Shown here: piece by piece, positions 46,670 to 56,666 of the stretch
Layout: the number at the start of each line of letters is the position of its first letter
Position numbering within the stretch: the first letter of the stretch is position 1
Assembly (NCBI RefSeq): GCF_001447995.1
Contig: NZ_LDPE01000001.1
Span: 2,166,299-2,230,298, forward strand
Reading direction: 5' to 3'
Length of the DNA stretch: 64,000 bases
DNA from: Maribacter dokdonensis DSW-8
GTDB taxonomy: Bacteria; Bacteroidota; Bacteroidia; Flavobacteriales; Flavobacteriaceae
Notes under the pieces: generated by a model
Told to the model about the DNA's origin: nothing
The model's database searches: none
Seen by the model: only the letters and a program-made list of their open reading frames with translations
Position numbers and translations under genes: made by a program

Positions 46670-48035
46670 GTGATAAACGGTTTTGCTCTAATTCCTCTGC
46701 CAATCTTTTTTCTATAATAGGGGTAATCAAGGTTTTTCTTGGGTTCTTTTTCACGAACGGATATAATTCTAGTGCTTCACCCATTTTATCCGCTTCATTT
46801 TGAAATACATTGCTACCCACTAATACTAGCTTTTTCGCATTAAATTTCTCTTGTTGTTTACGGGCGCTATCGGCAATTTTATTTTGTATGGTATGATTTT
46901 TTAATTGCTTTAAAAAGCCCCCGTCTTTTTCAATCGATTTGAATAAAAGCAAAGCCTTCTCTGCCAATTGATGCGTAATAGTTTCAATGTAATAACTACC
47001 TTCAGTTGCATTTTCCACCTTATCAAAATAGCTTTCTTCTTTTAATAAAATAAGTTGATTCAAGGCGATACGATTGGCAAAATCATTATCTTTTTTATAA
47101 ACAGCGTTATAATTCAAATTAAAAACAACATCAGAACCGCCCAATACGGCAGACATACATTCTGTAGTAGTTCTTAGCATATTTACATTAAAATCATAAA
47201 TGGTCTTATTACGTTTTGATGGCTGTGACACTATGGAGCAGGGAATGGTAATACCATAAGCTTTGGACAAAACATTCCATAGGTTTCTTAAGGCTTTTAA
47301 CTTTGCGATTTCAAAAAAATAATTACCAGCTACCGAAACCTTGAAATCTATACTTTTTAATAGTCCTAAATTTTCACCTTGCTTCAGTACATTCAAATAC
47401 TCGTTCGCATGAGACATTGCATAAGCCAATTGTTGTACAATGTCTGCACCGGCATTTTCATAAAGCGAAACATCTACACTTAATATAGTTTCGGTATCCA
47501 ATGTAAATAGTTCCTCGACGAGTGACATATCCGAAGACATATTTTCATACCAATTTCCAGACCTTGCCAAATGACCTATGGGGTCAATCTGCCAATGGAT
47601 TTTATTTGCATTTGATACTTTATCAAGGATCTGTTTTATATAAATTTTGGACAAAAATTGCAGTTCGAAGCATACTTTGACCCTGTTTAAATCAATATTG
47701 TTCAAAATGATAACTGCATCTACGTTCTCCGACGGTACAATAAACTGCAGAGCCTCTGCACCTTTTTCTAGATACCTGAGCGCTTTTTCATTAGCCATTA
47801 TGGCATTACCGGCATAAATATTTTGCCCTATTTTCCACGTAGAATTTTGCACCTGTTGAATAGTAATATGCTCTAGATCTTCTGCATGATAAAATGGTTT
47901 TACTTTAATACCTTCAGGTGAATTCCACACTACCTCTTCATTGTAGTCTTTACCTTTTAAATTGTACTGTATCTTTTGTTTCCATTCTTTTTCAGAAATA
48001 TCCCTGAAACTATCAAATAAGGTTTCACCCTTCAT
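46662..48035 (-). CDS. mutA: Methylmalonyl-CoA mutase, small subunit
   Basis: The 457-residue protein aligns with the mutase barrel but lacks the B12-binding motif DxHxxG, as expected for the non-catalytic subunit of heterodimeric enzymes. Visible features are '[18 protein letters not shown]' near the N-terminus, '[18 protein letters not shown]' and '[26 protein letters not shown]', as in part of the substrate-domain sequence. It is shorter than the Propionibacterium subunit, which is normal for Flavobacteriia. It is the first gene of a two-gene operon with the large subunit. Confidence 0.9.
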   Translation of the reverse strand: MKGETLFDSFRDISEKEWKQKIQYNLKGKDYNEEVVWNSPEGIKVKPFYHAEDLEHITIQQVQNSTWKIGQNIYAGNAIMANEKALRYLEKGAEALQFIVPSENVDAVIILNNIDLNRVKVCFELQFLSKIYIKQILDKVSNANKIHWQIDPIGHLARSGNWYENMSSDMSLVEELFTLDTETILSVDVSLYENAGADIVQQLAYAMSHANEYLNVLKQGENLGLLKSIDFKVSVAGNYFFEIAKLKALRNLWNVLSKAYGITIPCSIVSQPSKRNKTIYDFNVNMLRTTTECMSAVLGGSDVVFNLNYNAVYKKDNDFANRIALNQLILLKEESYFDKVENATEGSYYIETITHQLAEKALLLFKSIEKDGGFLKQLKNHTIQNKIADSARKQQEKFNAKKLVLVGSNVFQNEADKMGEALELYPFVKKNPRKTLITPIIEKRLAEELEQNRLSHE

Positions 48036-48146
48036 AGCAAGACGTAGTTTAATTAAACAACATATTCCATTAATGCGCCTGTGAATATAAATTCAGCGCA
48101 TTCTCTCAAAGATACAATAAGTAAATCGTGTTTATATAGAGCTAAG

Positions 48147-48956
48147 TTAATCTGCCAATTCTGTAGCATTTAGGTTACGCACATCGCCAGTCTCTATTCT
48201 TGACAACTCTTTTAGTTTGTCTTTCTCAAACAACGCCGGTAAGTCTTTTAATGGCGTGCCAACAGGTGCCTCCCAATTAATATAATCCTGGAATCTAATA
48301 CCGTCAATGGTCCTAGGGTTATAAGCACTTCTAAAACGCACACCGCCATCATTTACACTGTAGCTGTAAGCCAAGTAATTTATATAATGAGATTTTTTAT
48401 TTACCCAATACATGAATATATCATCATAATCGATACCGCCACCATCTTTACCAAAAGTAACGCGTACTACATCATAATCTTCCCCTTTGATTACGGTTTC
48501 ACCAACGCTTTCCTTATGTACCGCTTTATCATTAAGCTTATAAGGCAAAGTAGCAAAATAGATTACTGAATTCAATGCATTGCTATATACGGTACTATCC
48601 TTTTCAGATAGATGTACCGGATCATCATTGACCTTTCTACCAAATGATCCATTTACAATGTTGTCTTCAATTCTATTCCCTAAGCTATCCTTGAAATTTA
48701 CACGATAAGTATAGCCATTCTTATTATTGAACATGTACATTTTATCCCTAAAAACAAACTCATAGTTGGCCGTATCATAAAGTTCTCCACCATGCGCTTT
48801 AATAGCATGCTTTATAATGTCCTCAGCACTTTCAACCGTGGTCCTCGAGGTTGCATCTTCTAAAGGTCCATTGTTTTTACCTGAGTCATTACCATTTTTG
48901 CAACTTAATATGATCAAAAAAATAAGAGTAAATGCTGCTTTAACTGTTTTATTCAT
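48147..48956 (-). CDS. DUF6503 family lipoprotein
   Basis: The product has 269 residues from ATG 48956 (MNKTVKAAFTLIFLIILSC), giving a proper lipobox with Cys19; an ATG at 48980 would add eight polar residues. The mature part begins 'IIKHAIKAHGGELYDTANYEF', typical of DUF6503, and continues with strands such as 'NGYTYRVNFKDSLGN' and 'RVTFGKDGGGIDYDD', a curved sheet like LolA-type lipoprotein carriers. Function unknown. It is transcribed alone. Confidence 0.75.
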   Translation of the reverse strand: MNKTVKAAFTLIFLIILSCKNGNDSGKNNGPLEDATSRTTVESAEDIIKHAIKAHGGELYDTANYEFVFRDKMYMFNNKNGYTYRVNFKDSLGNRIEDNIVNGSFGRKVNDDPVHLSEKDSTVYSNALNSVIYFATLPYKLNDKAVHKESVGETVIKGEDYDVVRVTFGKDGGGIDYDDIFMYWVNKKSHYINYLAYSYSVNDGGVRFRSAYNPRTIDGIRFQDYINWEAPVGTPLKDLPALFEKDKLKELSRIETGDVRNLNATELAD

Positions 48957-49224
48957 ATCTATATATTTCACGGGAATCAAATTTGTAATATTATTTCTAA
49001 TGGACCATTAAAACAAAATAGTCGAAAGAGAATACAACTACTAACGTACCAAAGTTATCATATTAATAAATGGAGATTCTCTTTAGGAATCATAATAAAT
49101 GTTAACAACACTTTATAAACCTGAATTTCACAAAAAAACCGAACAACTACCAAGGGTATGATAATTATTCGGCTTTAAATGTCACTGCCAGAACAAAAGT
49201 AGGCAAGACATAAAATTTAACTGA

Positions 49225-49377
49225 TTATTGATTTACGATAAAGGCATGTATTACTCCTGGCAACCATGCAAGTAAAGTCAATAAAATACTTATTAATAAT
49301 GTTGTACCAATACCGTGTTTCATAAAAACGGCCAATGGTGGTAAAAGTATATTCAATATTATTGTTAGTAAAGACAT
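49225..49377 (-). CDS. YqaE/Pmp3 family small membrane protein
   Basis: A 50-residue frame on the minus strand (start ATG 49377, stop at 49225) encodes two transmembrane helices: 'LTIILNILLPPLAVFM' and 'LLISILLTLLAWLPGVIHAF', joined by the 'KHGIG' turn. The 'LPPLAVF' and 'WLPGVIHAF' motifs identify the Pmp3/YqaE/UPF0057 family, which in other organisms responds to salt or membrane-potential stress. It stands alone in an AT-rich gap between larger genes. Confidence 0.88.
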   Translation of the reverse strand: MSLLTIILNILLPPLAVFMKHGIGTTLLISILLTLLAWLPGVIHAFIVNQ

Positions 49378-49469
49378 TTTTTTTAGTTTTTAGGTTCCAT
49401 CAAAACTAAGATTATCATACAGTCTTTATTAACTACATTAACTTGAATGATGACCTAAAAAACAAAAAC

Positions 49470-49886
49470 TTATTCTTTTCTTTCCGCCAACAAGCCTTCA
49501 ATTATCGTTTTTAACCTACCAAGACCTATTGGTTTTACAATGTAGTCAGATATAGCACTTATTCTTTTAGCCCTTTCTATATCTACGGGATCAAGAGAAG
49601 ATGACACCATGTAAATTGTTATTTTCTTACCCACCCTTGGTTTTATTTTCACGTATTCTTCCATGAATTGAAAACCATCCATGACAGGCATATCAATATC
49701 CAAGAAAATAACATCAGGAAATACAGAATCTTGATCTAAGTTATCCAACATAAAATCAATAGCTTCTTCACCATCGGAAAAGACCATAATTTCTAAAGGT
49801 AATTTAGTAGACTCCAAGGTTTTGACCATGGTAAACTGATAAATAGAATCATCATCTACAATACAGGTCTTTAAAATATTTTTCAT
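49470..49886 (-). CDS. Single-domain response regulator
   Basis: The 138-residue protein is a receiver domain with no output domain. It has the acidic pocket 'IVDDDSIYQ' (10-16), the phosphoacceptor D63 in 'FLDIDMPVMDG', the Ser/Thr in 'YMVSSSLD' and Lys in 'YIVKPIG'. It resembles Rcp1/CheY-like regulators that pair with PAS or phytochrome kinases. The gene begins seven bases after the stop of the PAS kinase gene, which is its probable partner. Confidence 0.9.
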   Translation of the reverse strand: MKNILKTCIVDDDSIYQFTMVKTLESTKLPLEIMVFSDGEEAIDFMLDNLDQDSVFPDVIFLDIDMPVMDGFQFMEEYVKIKPRVGKKITIYMVSSSLDPVDIERAKRISAISDYIVKPIGLGRLKTIIEGLLAERKE

Positions 49887-49893
49887 AGCAAGC

Positions 49894-52197
49894 TTAATTA
49901 AATTTTACAGTAAATGTGGTTCCTACATTTACCTCGCTAGTAGCGGAAATAGTACCGCCCATTGCTTCTATTTGAGTTTTGGTAAGGTACAAACCTACCC
50001 CCTTGGCATCTGGGTGTCTATGAAAAACCTTATTCAACCCAAAAAGTTTAGATCCATGCTTTTTAAGATCAATACCCAAGCCATTGTCTTTAAAAGTAAT
50101 GATATTAATTTCATTTTTCACCTCGGTCTTAATTTCAATATGTGGCGTTCTATCTTCGGCGCTATATTTAATGGCATTACCGATCAAGTTCAAAAATATA
50201 CTTTCCATATATATTTTATTATAGGATATATGGGTAAGTTGTGAAAAATCGGTATCTATCACTGCATTGGATTTTAAAATAGCTCCGCTTAAAATTTGGG
50301 AAGTATCTTTAAACACATCTTTAAAGTAAACTTTTTCTATATTCTCATTAGCATCACCCACCTTAGCTTTAAGCGCCTCTATCAACGTATTGAGCGTAGA
50401 GGAAAGGTGGTCTATTACGCTACTGAATTTATTGAATATATCTGTACGCTCCTCATCATTTTCAGCGTAAGAATAAATTTCCAATAAAGAATTAAGATTG
50501 GCAACCGGAGCTCTAAGATTATGCGAAGTTATATGGGTAAAATCTGCTAGTTGTTGGTTCTGTAATTTTAATTTTTGAGTAAAGCCCTCTAATTCTTGTT
50601 TAGCATTGATCAAACTTTGCTCCGTCATTTTGCTCTCGGTCACATCTTGACATGTACCAAAGAGTTCTATTGCTTCATCTTTTTCATTGACCAATACATT
50701 GGCCAGTAGCTGTATAAATTTTAATTTACCTGAATATGTAATTATACGATGAGTCAATTTTGTAAACACCTTTTTTGCAACAGCTTCTTCAAAATGATGG
50801 TTTACAATATCTTTATCCTCTGGGTGAACAATATTTAAATAAGTAGCAAAGTCTATAGGAAAAGGGTCTCCTTTGTATTCCACTATATTAAAAATATTCT
50901 CTGACCATTCTCCTGTATCTTCAAGAGGAAACCACTGCCAATGACCTGTTGAACTTATTTCCTCTGCAATGTTCAACAGTTCATTCTTTCTCCGTAATTT
51001 ATTCTTAACCTCCTTAATTTTAGTGATGTCGGTAACAACTGCAATAAAACCGTCATTTAAACCTTCGCTGCTATTAATTGCCGTAATTGATGTAAGTGTA
51101 GAAAACAAAGAACCATCTTTACGTCTAAACGTCCATTGTCTTGTATCATTAATGTTTTCATTACGATAATTATAATTAGGATCATCTATAAAAGATTCGC
51201 CTTTAAACGATCTAGTAATATCATTTCTAAATTCTTCAAGCTCCTCTTCCAAAAGGTATACGCTGGGGTGTTTTAAACCCACCAACTCCTCTGCCGAATA
51301 ACCCAATAATTTCTCTGCCCCCTTGTTAAAACGATTAATTATGCCTTCTGCATTAGTTGAAATAACGGCTACCGCATTTGAATTAAAAATTGCTTCTAAT
51401 TCTGCATGGGCAACATTTAAAAGCTTTTCTGAGTTTTTTGACGATGTAATATCTTCTGTTATCCCTAATATTTTTGAAGCAACACCATTACTCCTCTCTA
51501 TTTTTCCAACAACCTTCACCCATCTTTTGTTACCTTTTAAGGTTGTAAGAAACAAGGTGAGATTAACTGGCGTTCCCATTTCTTGAGCATTTTTTAATGC
51601 CAATAAAATACTATTACGGCTATCTTCGTCTTCAAAAAAAGTTAATCCAGAAGCTATAGTTGGCTCGTAATCCAATGGGGCTTCATGAATTTCATATACC
51701 ATATTACTCCAAGTCACTTTATCTTTTATAAGATCAATTTCCCAAGTACCAATTCTAGCAATGTCACTAGTATCTCTTAATATGGTGTTATATTGTTTTT
51801 CTTTTAACTCTTTTTCCTTCCGCTCGGTTATATCCCCAGTATGCATTAAGAGTCCGCCTATTCTACCATCAGCAAGATACCAAGGCCTAACATCCCAATA
51901 AATCCATTGAATAGTACCATCCGACCGATAGAAGGGTGCTTCATCACATATATCTATGGCACCTTGCAAACATTTTTGATGTTTGGCTTTCCAATCATCA
52001 CCTATTTCTGGGAAAATATCATAATGGGATCTACCTATAATAGTTTCTTTTTCTAGTTTAAAATCTCGAATCCATTGTTTGGACGCTGCTAAATAGACCA
52101 TGTTAGTATCTAACATAGCTATTGCCGTTGGCGTCTGTTCAATAAAAATTTGGTGATGCTTTTCCAGGTATTCGATGTTATTTGGATACTGATTCAA
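49894..52197 (-). CDS. Multi-PAS sensor histidine kinase
   Basis: The 767-residue protein is soluble, with no membrane segment. It has four PAS/PAC units (about 10-130, 140-255, 265-400 and 410-525; PAC ends such as 'MHTGDITERKEKE', 'GITEDITSSKNSE' and 'TCQDVTESK'), a HisKA-like domain with H559 in 'HITSHNLRAPVANL', and a HATPase domain with 'NLIGNAIKYSAEDR', 'FKDNGLGIDL' and 'GVGLYLTKTQIEAMGG'. The SHNLRAP form of the His box is typical of Bacteroidota PAS kinases paired with a single receiver, as found directly downstream. The signal it senses is not apparent. Confidence 0.9.
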   Translation of the reverse strand: MNQYPNNIEYLEKHHQIFIEQTPTAIAMLDTNMVYLAASKQWIRDFKLEKETIIGRSHYDIFPEIGDDWKAKHQKCLQGAIDICDEAPFYRSDGTIQWIYWDVRPWYLADGRIGGLLMHTGDITERKEKELKEKQYNTILRDTSDIARIGTWEIDLIKDKVTWSNMVYEIHEAPLDYEPTIASGLTFFEDEDSRNSILLALKNAQEMGTPVNLTLFLTTLKGNKRWVKVVGKIERSNGVASKILGITEDITSSKNSEKLLNVAHAELEAIFNSNAVAVISTNAEGIINRFNKGAEKLLGYSAEELVGLKHPSVYLLEEELEEFRNDITRSFKGESFIDDPNYNYRNENINDTRQWTFRRKDGSLFSTLTSITAINSSEGLNDGFIAVVTDITKIKEVKNKLRRKNELLNIAEEISSTGHWQWFPLEDTGEWSENIFNIVEYKGDPFPIDFATYLNIVHPEDKDIVNHHFEEAVAKKVFTKLTHRIITYSGKLKFIQLLANVLVNEKDEAIELFGTCQDVTESKMTEQSLINAKQELEGFTQKLKLQNQQLADFTHITSHNLRAPVANLNSLLEIYSYAENDEERTDIFNKFSSVIDHLSSTLNTLIEALKAKVGDANENIEKVYFKDVFKDTSQILSGAILKSNAVIDTDFSQLTHISYNKIYMESIFLNLIGNAIKYSAEDRTPHIEIKTEVKNEINIITFKDNGLGIDLKKHGSKLFGLNKVFHRHPDAKGVGLYLTKTQIEAMGGTISATSEVNVGTTFTVKFN

Positions 52198-52461
52198 TTT
52201 AATAATTTTAACAAGTATTTATATTAAAAATAGTAATAATTTACTGATATAAAATAGAATACAATTTTTCGAATTCAAAAATCAAGGACTTTTGCAGAAA
52301 ACAACAGGTTGTATATCTGATATTTTTGGTTAGATATTATTGAAATCATCCTTATAGCATAAACCCCTTTAAATAAAATAGTTACAACAAATTAAATGTA
52401 TTCTCAAAAAATGCTTGTTAAATTATTTAAATCTCAAAAACCTATTGCGATTATTTTACTA

Positions 52462-52498
52462 ATCACATTTTGTGATATTTATGTTTTTCTTACCTTGT
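52462..52498 (+). promoter_or_regulatory. Palindrome and candidate promoter before the TonB receptor
   Basis: ATCACATTTTGTGAT (52462-52476) is a perfect 6-base inverted repeat around TTT. A TTG at 52470-52472 sits inside it, and 18 bases later TACCTTG (52491-52497) resembles a shortened TAnnTTTG box. The arrangement could be an operator overlapping the -33 box, 20-56 bases before the ATG at 52518. The 319-base gap also contains the promoter of the divergent PAS kinase, which I cannot place. Confidence 0.4.
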
Positions 52499-52517
52499 AG
52501 GAATCCAACTAACTACC

Positions 52518-55364
52518 ATGACCAAACAACCAAACAATAACTGTTTGTTATTGACAATTATTAAATCGAAAAAAAAATTTAGTAAGAATCTTTATGACCA
52601 TTTATTCTTTATAATTTTTATTTTTCTACTCCCTCTTACATCAATTTACGCACAAAATAATACGAATATCAGTGGCGAATACTCTTCAATACCCTTAAAA
52701 GATGTCATTACCCATATTGAGAGCCAAACCAATTATAAGTTCTATTTTTTAGAGGAATGGACACAGGGTATTAAAGTGATTAAAACCTTTAATAATGAGG
52801 AATTATCTTCTGTATTAGAGACTATATTAGAAGACACCTCTTTAAATTTTCATATTTTAAATACCAATCGTATAATTCTATTAGAAAACGGTTTGGTTTA
52901 TGATGAATTACCCAAAGGATTTTTTGGACCCGAAGAAGCATCCGAAGAAAAAAATAGTACTCGTATAACAAACAACAGTCCTCCACCTGTATTTTACAAT
53001 ACCGATAATCCAAGTAAAAAAACCTACCAGGTTACCAAAATAGGAAAAAGTGACCTTGACAACTTGAGAGAAACCTATCTGTTAACGGGAAGAGCAATAA
53101 ATTCTAGTACCGGAAATCCCATTCAAGATCTAGCAATACGTACCAAAGGGTCAAATCTAATTACCGTAACCGATGCTAATGGTAATTATTCTTTAGAATT
53201 ACCAGCAGGACATAATGTTTTAAGTATCCGCGCAATGGGCATTGCATCTACTGAACGTGAAATTATAATGTTCAATAACGGCAATTTAGATTTACTCATG
53301 GAAGAGGGTCTTCAGCAATTAGATGAAGTAGTTGTAGAAGCAGATGCTTTCAAAAATGTAGAAGAAGCAATTACGGGTAGTGAGCAAATAGATTCAGAAG
53401 AATCTAAAAACATACCGTTGGTATTGGGAGAACGCGACATATTATCTGTTGCCAAGGCTTTGCCAGGTATATCCTCTGCAGGTGAAGGTGCCATGGGGCT
53501 AAATGTTCGTGGGGGCAAAACGGATCAAAATCTTGTACTGTTAGATGATGCCGTTATATATAACCCGCAGCACTTTTTTGGTATTTTCCAGGCACTGAAC
53601 CCATTTACAACCAAGGGGGTTGACATTTATAAAGGTGCAATACCCGTAGAATTTGGCGGCAGACTCTCTTCGGTTTTTGACATTAGAACAAAAAACGGAA
53701 ATGAAGAAAAACTGTCAGGTGAAGGATCCGTGGGACCTGTTACCGCAAATTTAGCTTTAGAAATTCCGTTAGAAAAAGAAAAATCATCATTGATCGTTGG
53801 TGGAAGAGCAGCTTATGCAGATTGGATTTTAAGATCTTTAGATGAAGAATCTCTGAATAATAGCAATGCGTCCTTTTTTGACGGTATCATTAAATACCAT
53901 AATAAAGTAAACGAAAAAAATGATGTTAAAGCTACTGCTTATTATAGTAGAGATGCTTTTAGTATTACGTCTGACTCTTTATATAAATATAATAACAGAC
54001 TATTTTCGCTTCGTTGGAATCATAATATAAATGATAAAACCAATACGGCCCTTATTCTTAACAATAGCAATTACGGATTTGGAATTGATTTTGACGGGGA
54101 AACCAATACCGATTTCAACTTAGATTATGGTATAAACGAAACTGAAATAAAATATAAGTTACGCACCTCTTTAAATACTAAAAACACACTAGATTATGGT
54201 GCATCTGCCAAATACTATTCTGTAAACCCTGGCAGTATAGAGCCGGATGGTAACGAGTCTGATATTGCACCACGATCCATTGATAATGAGCAAGCTGTAG
54301 AAGGTGCCCTCTTTATTGGCGATGAACTTACTTTAAATGAAAAACTATCCGTAAACCTAGGTGTACGCTATGCATTTTTTGCCGCTCTAGGTAAAGCCAC
54401 CCAAAGAACCTATGAAGACGGAATGCCAAAAAACGAATCTACCGTTCAAGATACCATATCATATTCAAGTGGTGAGAATATTAAAACCTATGGTGGACCA
54501 GAAGTTAGATTATCCGCTAGATATTTATTTACACCTGATTTTTCTGTAAAAGCCAGTTTAAACAACTCCTATCAATTTCTACACACGCTATCTAATAACA
54601 CCACGGTATCACCTATAGATACATGGAAACTTTCCGATTTAAATATAGCTCCACAAAAAGGCTACCAAGCCTCTCTAGGGTTTTATAAAAACTTTAAAGA
54701 AAATGAGTACGAATTAAGTATTGAAGGATATTACAAAAAAATGGAAGATGTGCTCGATTTTAAAACTGGCGCCAACCTCTTCTTGAACGAAAATGTTGAG
54801 ACACAAGTACTACAGGGAGATGGGAAAGCGTACGGAGTAGAATTTCTTTTGAAAAAGAAGAGCGGTGATTTAAACGGCTGGTTAAGTTACACCTACTCTA
54901 GATCTCTGTATCGTTTTGACAGTGAGTTCAGCGAAGAGCGCATAAATAACGGTGATTTCTTTCCCTCTAATTTTGATAAACCGCACGATGTAAGTGTCAT
55001 TACCAACTATCGTTTTACTAGGCGTTATAGCATTTCTGCCAACTTTGTTTACCAAACCGGCAGACCTATTACGTACCCTATTGGAACATTTAGGTTTAAC
55101 AACGCAGACTTTGTTGCTTTTAGTGATAGAAATAAATTTAGAATTCCAGATTTCTATCGTCTAGACCTAGGTTTAAATATTGAAGGCAACCATAAGAAAA
55201 ATAAATTGGCACATAGCTTTGTGACCATTTCAGTTTATAATGTTTTAGGTAGAAACAACCCATATTCGGTATTTTTTGTAACCGATGACGGTGAGGTAAA
55301 GGCGCTACAAAGTTCTATTTTCTCTATTCCTATTCCATCGATCACTTATAATTTCAAATTTTAA
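52518..55364 (+). CDS. TonB-dependent receptor with STN and carboxypeptidase-like domains
   Basis: The 948-residue outer-membrane protein has an unusually long N-terminus (signal hydrophobic segment at about 28-45, 'LPLTSIYAQ'), an STN/secretin domain (46-125: 'YSSIPLKDVITHIESQTNYKFYF' in part), a carboxypeptidase-regulatory beta-sandwich (about 190-270), a plug (about 285-400 with 'LSVAKALPGISSAGEGAMGLNVRGG') and a barrel ending 'SITYNFKF'. The STN domain could signal through an anti-sigma factor, but no FecR-like gene is adjacent. It is followed two bases later by two DUF4249 genes, a repeated pairing in Bacteroidota. The cargo is unknown. Confidence 0.87.
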   Translation: MTKQPNNNCLLLTIIKSKKKFSKNLYDHLFFIIFIFLLPLTSIYAQNNTNISGEYSSIPLKDVITHIESQTNYKFYFLEEWTQGIKVIKTFNNEELSSVLETILEDTSLNFHILNTNRIILLENGLVYDELPKGFFGPEEASEEKNSTRITNNSPPPVFYNTDNPSKKTYQVTKIGKSDLDNLRETYLLTGRAINSSTGNPIQDLAIRTKGSNLITVTDANGNYSLELPAGHNVLSIRAMGIASTEREIIMFNNGNLDLLMEEGLQQLDEVVVEADAFKNVEEAITGSEQIDSEESKNIPLVLGERDILSVAKALPGISSAGEGAMGLNVRGGKTDQNLVLLDDAVIYNPQHFFGIFQALNPFTTKGVDIYKGAIPVEFGGRLSSVFDIRTKNGNEEKLSGEGSVGPVTANLALEIPLEKEKSSLIVGGRAAYADWILRSLDEESLNNSNASFFDGIIKYHNKVNEKNDVKATAYYSRDAFSITSDSLYKYNNRLFSLRWNHNINDKTNTALILNNSNYGFGIDFDGETNTDFNLDYGINETEIKYKLRTSLNTKNTLDYGASAKYYSVNPGSIEPDGNESDIAPRSIDNEQAVEGALFIGDELTLNEKLSVNLGVRYAFFAALGKATQRTYEDGMPKNESTVQDTISYSSGENIKTYGGPEVRLSARYLFTPDFSVKASLNNSYQFLHTLSNNTTVSPIDTWKLSDLNIAPQKGYQASLGFYKNFKENEYELSIEGYYKKMEDVLDFKTGANLFLNENVETQVLQGDGKAYGVEFLLKKKSGDLNGWLSYTYSRSLYRFDSEFSEERINNGDFFPSNFDKPHDVSVITNYRFTRRYSISANFVYQTGRPITYPIGTFRFNNADFVAFSDRNKFRIPDFYRLDLGLNIEGNHKKNKLAHSFVTISVYNVLGRNNPYSVFFVTDDGEVKALQSSIFSIPIPSITYNFKF

Positions 55365-55375
55365 AAGTGCTCAAA

Positions 55376-56665
55376 ATGAAAAAAGAACTAAAATGGGCAG
55401 TTATCTTTTATACATCACTACAAATTAGTGGTTGTATTGAAGAATTTGAACCAGAAAACATCACTGAAATTTTAGATGGAGCATTAGTAGTCGATGCCAG
55501 AATAACAGACGAAAACAAACAGCAAACTATTCTTTTGACAAGAACTTTCTCATTTGACGAAACTGACCCAACTCCTGAAATAGGGGCGCAAGTTAGTATA
55601 ATAGATGAATTGGGGAGCACCATAGATTTCATAGAAAACAAGCCTGGAAATTATAGCACTATAGAAGCAATTAATTTGGAACAGGGTAGAGCATACACGT
55701 TACAGATTATAACCACAGATGATGTTATTTATCAGTCGAACAAAACGACTTTACCCTCTAAAATTGAATTAGCGGAACTTAAGACACAACGTAAATTCAA
55801 TAATTCTGAAATTGACGGAGTTTCAATTATGGTGAGTAATTCAAATAATTCTTCTTCAGCCAATTATTTTAGATATGAATATGAAGAGACCTATAAAGTA
55901 ATTGCACCAGATTACAATCCGTTCGATTGGGATCAAGTTGATTATGATTTCTTTTGTGAAGATGATGATGGTTGGGAAGTTACGGTAGCCGTACGGGATG
56001 AACCAGCCAATATTTGCTTTGCCAGCAATAAATCTAACCATCTTATTCTAGCTTCAACAAGTAATTTAACTACAAATGATCTAGATGATTTTGAAATTAG
56101 GTTTGTAAGTAACAAAAATTATGCAATATCACATCGCTATAGTATTTTAGTAAAACAGTATCATCATGATATTAATGCCGCAGCTTTCTTTAATTCGTTA
56201 GAAGATTTTTCAAGTTCAGAAAGTATTTTCAGCAATGTACAGACCGGTATGCTAAAATCAAATGTAAGCGCCAAGAATTCTGAGGACGCAATTGTATTTG
56301 GCTACTTTGAACTAAGCTCATATAGTGAAAAAAGAATATTTTTCAACTATGAAGACTTCTATCCTAATGAGCCATTGCCCCCTTATATAATTTCTTGCGA
56401 TTTTATTCGTGAACCAGCACTCTACCCTGACGGTTTTCACTCAACAGTAATTGATGGAAAAGTTATAGTTGACCGCGGATCAAATTCACCTTTAATAGAG
56501 GGAATCATAGCAGGTCAAATAGGATATATTGTCGATAATGAAAACTTTTTTGAACCTGATGCCAATGGAGAACTATCCCGTGCTCCTTTTATAGTAAAAC
56601 CATTAGGCTGTGTAGATTGTAGAACATTTGGCAGTAATAAAACACCTAATTTTTGGATAGAATAA
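55376..56665 (+). CDS. DUF4249 lipoprotein, first copy
   Basis: The product has 429 residues from ATG 55376 (MKKELKWAVIFYTSLQISGC), giving a lipobox with Cys20; a GTG at 55367 would add three residues. The mature protein starts with 'LVVDARITDENKQQTILLTR', the first strand pair of DUF4249, and contains 'RYEYEETYKVIAPDYNPFDWD' in the middle and 'CVDCRTFGSNKTPNFWIE' at the end. The family is found beside TonB receptors and is thought to act like a surface-exposed or periplasmic partner in uptake, without proof. The following gene is a diverged copy. Confidence 0.85.
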   Translation: MKKELKWAVIFYTSLQISGCIEEFEPENITEILDGALVVDARITDENKQQTILLTRTFSFDETDPTPEIGAQVSIIDELGSTIDFIENKPGNYSTIEAINLEQGRAYTLQIITTDDVIYQSNKTTLPSKIELAELKTQRKFNNSEIDGVSIMVSNSNNSSSANYFRYEYEETYKVIAPDYNPFDWDQVDYDFFCEDDDGWEVTVAVRDEPANICFASNKSNHLILASTSNLTTNDLDDFEIRFVSNKNYAISHRYSILVKQYHHDINAAAFFNSLEDFSSSESIFSNVQTGMLKSNVSAKNSEDAIVFGYFELSSYSEKRIFFNYEDFYPNEPLPPYIISCDFIREPALYPDGFHSTVIDGKVIVDRGSNSPLIEGIIAGQIGYIVDNENFFEPDANGELSRAPFIVKPLGCVDCRTFGSNKTPNFWIE

Positions 56666-56666
56666 G

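Noticed and set aside
44458..48035. B12 riboswitch for the mutase genes
   Set aside because: The gaps around the mutase operon are short and have no B12-box-like or long conserved structure.
52462..52476. ATCACA/TGTGAT palindrome as a CRP site
   Set aside because: CRP boxes read TGTGA-N6-TCACA; here the half-sites are in the opposite order.
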